Part shown: positions 11,478-12,266 of the stretch, one piece after another
How the letters are laid out: each line of letters begins with the position of its first letter
How positions within the stretch are numbered: position 1 is the stretch's first letter
Source: JBLKSS01 sp047607725
Lineage (GTDB): Bacteria; Pseudomonadota; Gammaproteobacteria; Enterobacterales; Enterobacteriaceae
DNA: 12,266 nucleotides
Direction: 5' to 3'
Assembly (NCBI RefSeq): GCF_047607725.1
Contig: NZ_JBLKSS010000151.1
Location: 1-12,266, forward strand
Translations under genes and position numbers: made by a program
Notes under the pieces: generated by a model
Seen by the model: the letters and a program-made list of their open reading frames with translations, nothing else
What the model was told of the DNA's origin: nothing
Database searches by the model: none

Positions 11478-12266
11478 ATGAAAAGAAAAAATCATGCCCT
11501 GCCCACTGATGTGCCCGCGCTGCAGGCGCTGATACTGCAACAACAGGCGACCATCTCATCCCTGCACGATGACCTTAACGCACGGAAATCGGAAATCGAC
11601 CGCCTGCTGGCGCAACTGGCGAAACTGCGGCGTCTGTACTTCGGGCGCAGCTCGGAAAAGGCCGGGCGGCAGATAGTCCAGCTGGAGCATCGCCTCGAAG
11701 AGCTGCTGACGGAAGATAAGGTGCAGTCTGTGCGTGTCGATGACCCGGCGGTGCCGCCGGCCTTACGCCCCTCGCCGGTGCGTCGGCCCCTGCCGCCGGA
11801 ACTCCCGCGTGAAGAACGCTGTCTGGAGCCGCAGGAGCCGGCCTGCCCCGATTGCGGCGGCGACCTTAAACCGCTGGGCGAGGATGTGAGAGAACAGCTT
11901 GAGCTTATCAAAAGCGCGTTCAAGGTGATAAAAATCCGGCGTAAAAAGAAGGCCTGTGCCCGCTGCGATGTCATCGTCCAGGTGCCGGGCCGTCGCGACC
12001 CATCGAACGCGGCATCGCTGGACCGGGCCTGCTGGCGTGCGTGATGACGGCGAAATACGCGGAGCACTCGCCGCTGTATCGCCAGTCGGAAATTTTCGCC
12101 CGCCAGGGCGTCACACTGAGCCGGGCCACGATGGCCGGCTGGGTGGGGTTATGCGGCAACCTGCTGGCGCCGTTGGCCGACGCGGTATGCGACTATGTGA
12201 TGTCGACGGGTAAAGTCCACGTCGACGACACGCCGGTGGACGTGCTGCAACCGGGCAAAGGCAAGC
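11478..12266 (+). pseudogene. tnpC: IS66 transposase TnpC, frameshifted and cut by the window end
   Basis: The first frame (11478-12044) gives the IS66 N-terminal leucine-zipper region (ILQQQATISSLHDDLNARKS, IDRLLAQLAKLRRLYFGRSS, residues 19-59) and the zinc-finger segment with CPDC (123-126) and CARC (160-163). Near 11990 the meaning moves to another frame: SRPIERGIAGPGLLACVMTA, KYAEHSPLYRQSEIFARQGV, TLSRATMAGWVGLCGNLLAP and HVDDTPVDVLQPGKGK, which is the DDE domain with its first Asp in HVDDT. Adding one C to the CC at 11990-11991 would rejoin both halves. Either a one-base loss has inactivated the gene or the draft sequence is wrong. The start has no close Shine-Dalgarno but fits the usual IS66 start of tnpC. 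Confidence 0.88.

Larger units (their letters stand above)
11316..12266 (+). mobile_element. IS66-family element, partial
   Basis: The 3' end of tnpB and most of tnpC are present; tnpA, the left terminal repeat and the start of tnpB are missing. The left boundary falls inside tnpB and joins a terminase fragment in a short GC-rich stretch, so it is a recombination joint rather than an insertion end. The right end lies beyond the window. Confidence 0.85.

Overview
The window looks like a decaying accessory replicon from an enterobacterial insect symbiont, most like Sodalis. That genus is inferred from the mix of gene families, the density of broken genes and the layered insertion sequences; it is not proven. 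Two unknown bases (n at 7466 and 7496) show this is draft sequence, so single-base lesions need read support.

Left part (1-2735), plasmid replication. The window opens inside the 3' end of a RepL-type replication gene. A second, unrelated replicon follows on the minus strand: a Rep_3-family initiator gene (931-1929) with a small coiled-coil membrane protein gene behind it, an AT-rich origin with four 17-bp iterons (2028-2221), and a Cro-like regulator gene (2221-2415) with a perfect 23-bp palindrome upstream. This AT-rich replicon lies between two identical 150-bp direct repeats (256-405 and 2586-2735). Each repeat carries a 43-codon ORF leading by ATGA overlap into an ANR-like regulator gene, and both ANR-like genes are broken, by different lesions.

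Middle part (2728-8868), a phage-like region of GC-rich genes, many linked by ATGA overlaps. In order: an ANR-like pseudogene, a small protein of unknown family with a VGYS/RILAGYS motif, a damaged LuxR-type helix-turn-helix gene, a RecE-like exonuclease gene split by an in-frame TAA, recT, a second LuxR-type gene, a second VGYS copy cut off and fused to a 5'-truncated Rpn (YhgA-like) nuclease gene, and a gene with a C-terminal helix-turn-helix. RecE and RecT together would form a single-strand-annealing recombination system, but the RecE nuclease domain appears internally deleted as well as interrupted.

Right part (8864-12266), a mosaic of mobile-element and phage fragments joined end to end: the 5' part of an IS21-type istA, the 3' part of a Tn3-family tnpA with one terminal repeat, a phage lysis cassette (holin end, endolysin with an in-frame amber codon, short membrane protein), a terminase large-subunit fragment, and the 3' part of an IS66 element (tnpB fragment and frameshifted tnpC) running off the window. 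No intact transposase or lysis gene remains. I see no intact novel system. The most promising unexplained unit is the repeated, translationally coupled set of small genes (43-aa ORF, ANR-like, VGYS, LuxR-type) around recET.
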